64,000 nucleotides of DNA from Curtobacterium sp. TC1 (GTDB taxonomy: Bacteria; Actinomycetota; Actinomycetes; Actinomycetales; Microbacteriaceae). Position numbers and translations under genes: made by a program. Each line of letters opens with the position of its first letter. Position 1 is the first letter of the stretch. The stretch is taken from the NCBI RefSeq assembly GCF_019844075.1, contig NZ_CP081964.1, positions 3,534,001-3,598,000 of the forward strand, in the 5' to 3' direction. Below the pieces are notes generated by a model. That model saw only the letters and a list, made by a program, of their open reading frames with translations, did not search any database and was not told the DNA's origin. Below are positions 62,488 through 64,000 of the stretch, piece after piece.

Positions 62488-63378
62488 ATGGTGTCGACGA
62501 CCGACGAACCGGCCCGAGAACGTGTGCGAGAACTGCTCGGGCTGCCGTCCCCTGACGAACTCCGTCCGGTCGCAGTCCGTCTGGAACCGCTCGGTCGCGA
62601 CGGGTTGGTCCAGTGGGCACGCATCGAGCTGGACACCGCCGACGGCGACACCATCCCGTGCTTTGTCCTGACACCGGACCACGGCACCGGAACAGACGTC
62701 ATCGCCGTCCACCAGCACGCGGGCGACTTCGCGTCCGGGAAGAGCGAGGCCGCCGGACGAGTCGGGGACCCGAGCCTCGCTTACGGCGCGATGCTCGCTC
62801 GCGGCGGAGCACGCGTGGTCATCCCCGATCTGATCGGCTTCGAGGAACGCCGACGCGACTGGACGGACGACCCGGCGGCCGACGAACGTCTCGACGCGCT
62901 CTTCCGTGTGGCGAACGGCAGCAGCTTGCAGGCGAAGCACTCGCACGACATCGCCACGGTGACGTCCTGGATGATCGATACGAGCGCCGCAGACACCGAA
63001 TTCGGCGTCATCGGGCACTCCCTCGGCGGTCAGGTGGCACTGTTCGCACTCGCCGTGGACGCCCGGTTCACGCGGGGCGTGGTGAGCTGCGGGCTCGGGA
63101 CGCTGGCCTCGTTCGAGGCCGCTCGGATCCACCACAACCCAGCGTGGTTCGTCCCGGGGCTGACCGCCGCCGGCGACGTCCCCCTGGTCGCGTCTGCCGT
63201 CCGTCAACCGGTGCTCGTCACGGCGGGACGGGACGACGGACTGTTCCCCCTCGCCGGCGTGCAGCGCGCCCTCGACGCGTTCCGTCCAGGCGTCGCGAAG
63301 ACCGAGTTGTTCGACGGCGGCCACGCGATGCCGCCGCGCATCGCGCAAGCGGCAGTCCGGCACCTCCTGTCCACGTGA
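62488..63378 (+). CDS. Alpha/beta-hydrolase (dienelactone hydrolase/acetyl-xylan esterase-like)
   Basis: A 296-aa serine hydrolase with nucleophile elbow GHSLGG (~residue 172), oxyanion-side HQHAGDFASGKSEAAG, an acid-site DDGLFPLAG and catalytic His in FDGGHAMPP. No signal peptide, so it acts in the cytoplasm. TAGCGT lies 6 nt before ATG 62488 (leaderless). Divergent from the GH92 gene; a shared role in plant-polymer use is possible. Confidence 0.82.
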   Translation: MVSTTDEPARERVRELLGLPSPDELRPVAVRLEPLGRDGLVQWARIELDTADGDTIPCFVLTPDHGTGTDVIAVHQHAGDFASGKSEAAGRVGDPSLAYGAMLARGGARVVIPDLIGFEERRRDWTDDPAADERLDALFRVANGSSLQAKHSHDIATVTSWMIDTSAADTEFGVIGHSLGGQVALFALAVDARFTRGVVSCGLGTLASFEAARIHHNPAWFVPGLTAAGDVPLVASAVRQPVLVTAGRDDGLFPLAGVQRALDAFRPGVAKTELFDGGHAMPPRIAQAAVRHLLST

Positions 63379-63386
63379 ACTGATGA

Positions 63387-64000
63387 TCAGGCTCCGGCGC
63401 GCACCGCGACCTGGTCGACGAACGCCCGGACCCGCGCGCGGAACGCCGGGTCCGCCGCCGGGCCCTTCACCGGCACGACGTGCAGTCGCCGGTCACCCCG
63501 ACGGAGGGCCGGTCCGACGAACACCCCCTCGGTGACGTCCGGGGCGGTGGCTGCCCAGAGGGTCGAGCGAGCGCCGTCCGCCGCGGTCCGGGCCATGCTG
63601 CGGGCGACCATACCGCCGAGGCGCTGCGTCAGGGTCTCCGCCTGGTCGTTCATCCCCGTCGCCGCGATGCCGGGGTGCGCGATCACCGACCGGATGTCCG
63701 AACCGGCAGCACGGAGTCGTTCGCCGAGGTCGACGCTCAGCGCTGCGGCCGCGGTCTTCGAGTCGGTGTACACACCGAACTGCGAGTAGTCGTCCGGACC
63801 GTCCACCCCGCCGGGCCCGGGTACGCGGCGGGTGCGCTGCGACAGGTTCGAGCCGACGAGCACGATACGGGGCGACGGCCCGCCGAGCAGCGGGAGCATC
63901 GCCTCGGCGAGCACGGCCGGTCCGACGACGTTCGTCGCCCAGGTGCGCTCGATGCCCTCGTCGGTGCGCCCGAACGTGCCGAGGGTCGCACCGGCGTTGT
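63387..64000 (-). CDS. Short-chain dehydrogenase/reductase (5' end outside the window)
   Basis: The C-terminal ~204 residues of an SDR enzyme. The frame enters at the window edge with NAGAT (SDR motif NNAG). The catalytic Ser is in IVLVGSNLSQ and Tyr-x-x-x-Lys in FGVYTDSKTAAAALS, followed by VIAHPGIAATGM. The TDEGIERTWATNVVGPAVL segment places it near retinol-dehydrogenase/WW-oxidoreductase-like SDRs. The N-terminal cofactor-binding GxxxGIG lies beyond 64000. Confidence 0.88.
   Translation of the reverse strand, partial: NAGATLGTFGRTDEGIERTWATNVVGPAVLAEAMLPLLGGPSPRIVLVGSNLSQRTRRVPGPGGVDGPDDYSQFGVYTDSKTAAAALSVDLGERLRAAGSDIRSVIAHPGIAATGMNDQAETLTQRLGGMVARSMARTAADGARSTLWAATAPDVTEGVFVGPALRRGDRRLHVVPVKGPAADPAFRARVRAFVDQVAVRAGA

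Noticed and set aside
1..64000. CRISPR arrays, rRNA operons, replication origin, prophage
   Set aside because: No regularly spaced direct repeats, rRNA sequence, DnaA-box clusters or phage structural genes were seen.

Overview
The window is chromosomal DNA of a high-GC actinobacterium. Signs of this are mycothiol synthase, CarD, the bifunctional IspDF fusion, a SenX3-RegX3/PhoU pair, GlnR, the SigK/RskA pair and the abundance of leaderless genes. Gene content and order fit the family Microbacteriaceae, and Curtobacterium is my best guess; the genus is an inference and no 16S rRNA gene is present. Apart from one island the window is densely packed core chromosome without transposases, phage genes or CRISPR.

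Layout. 1-4.2 kb: minus-strand block rlmB (cut by the window edge), cysS, ispDF, carD. 4.3-9.9 kb: a lipoprotein, the phosphate two-component system regX3-senX3, divergent phoU, a P-loop kinase, gpmA and a methyltransferase. 9.9-15.7 kb: ygfZ-like, nitrobindin-like and small membrane proteins, then glnR-mshD and a membrane Ser/Thr kinase. 15.8-32.4 kb: a type VII secretion (T7SS)-like island. It holds a three-ATPase EssC/EccC protein with ubiquitin-like and FHA N-terminus, a membrane-anchored type I periplasmic-binding-like protein, a 918-aa coiled-coil lipoprotein, a divergent membrane protein, two paralogous membrane proteins in a low-GC patch (candidate immunity proteins), a 1795-aa Rhs polymorphic-toxin-like protein and a WXG100 protein. 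32.6-40.2 kb: phosphate and polyphosphate block ppk1-mutT1 and pstSCAB. 40.3-44.8 kb: rskA-sigK, a structured intergenic region, a tRNA-Lys and small genes. 44.8-48.9 kb: galactose (Leloir) cluster galM, a DeoR regulator, galT, galK. 49-53 kb: folD-glyA behind a ZTP riboswitch, with divergent clpS. 53-56.3 kb: an NmrA-type oxidoreductase and two MarR regulators with their own palindromes, plus an MFS exporter. 56.3-64 kb: purU, nagA, membrane proteins, a secreted GH92 alpha-mannosidase, an alpha/beta hydrolase and a partial SDR enzyme.

How the parts connect. Direct-repeat Pho boxes lie in front of phoU, ppk1 and pstS, so the SenX3-RegX3 system at 5-7 kb probably controls the polyphosphate and phosphate-uptake genes 25-30 kb away. 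folD, glyA and purU are one-carbon genes, and the ZTP riboswitch ties glyA-folD to folate and purine status. About a dozen genes share one promoter layout, a -10 hexamer followed by 6 or 7 nt and then the start codon, which means leaderless mRNA.

The main candidates for undescribed biology are the stripped-down T7SS/Rhs island, a promoter-terminator-bounded structured RNA candidate at about 42.24-42.32 kb with a 15-bp tandem repeat growing out of its 3' arm, an inverted repeat that includes the 5' acceptor strand of tRNA-Lys, and a leaderless 24-codon reading frame coupled to a membrane-protein gene.
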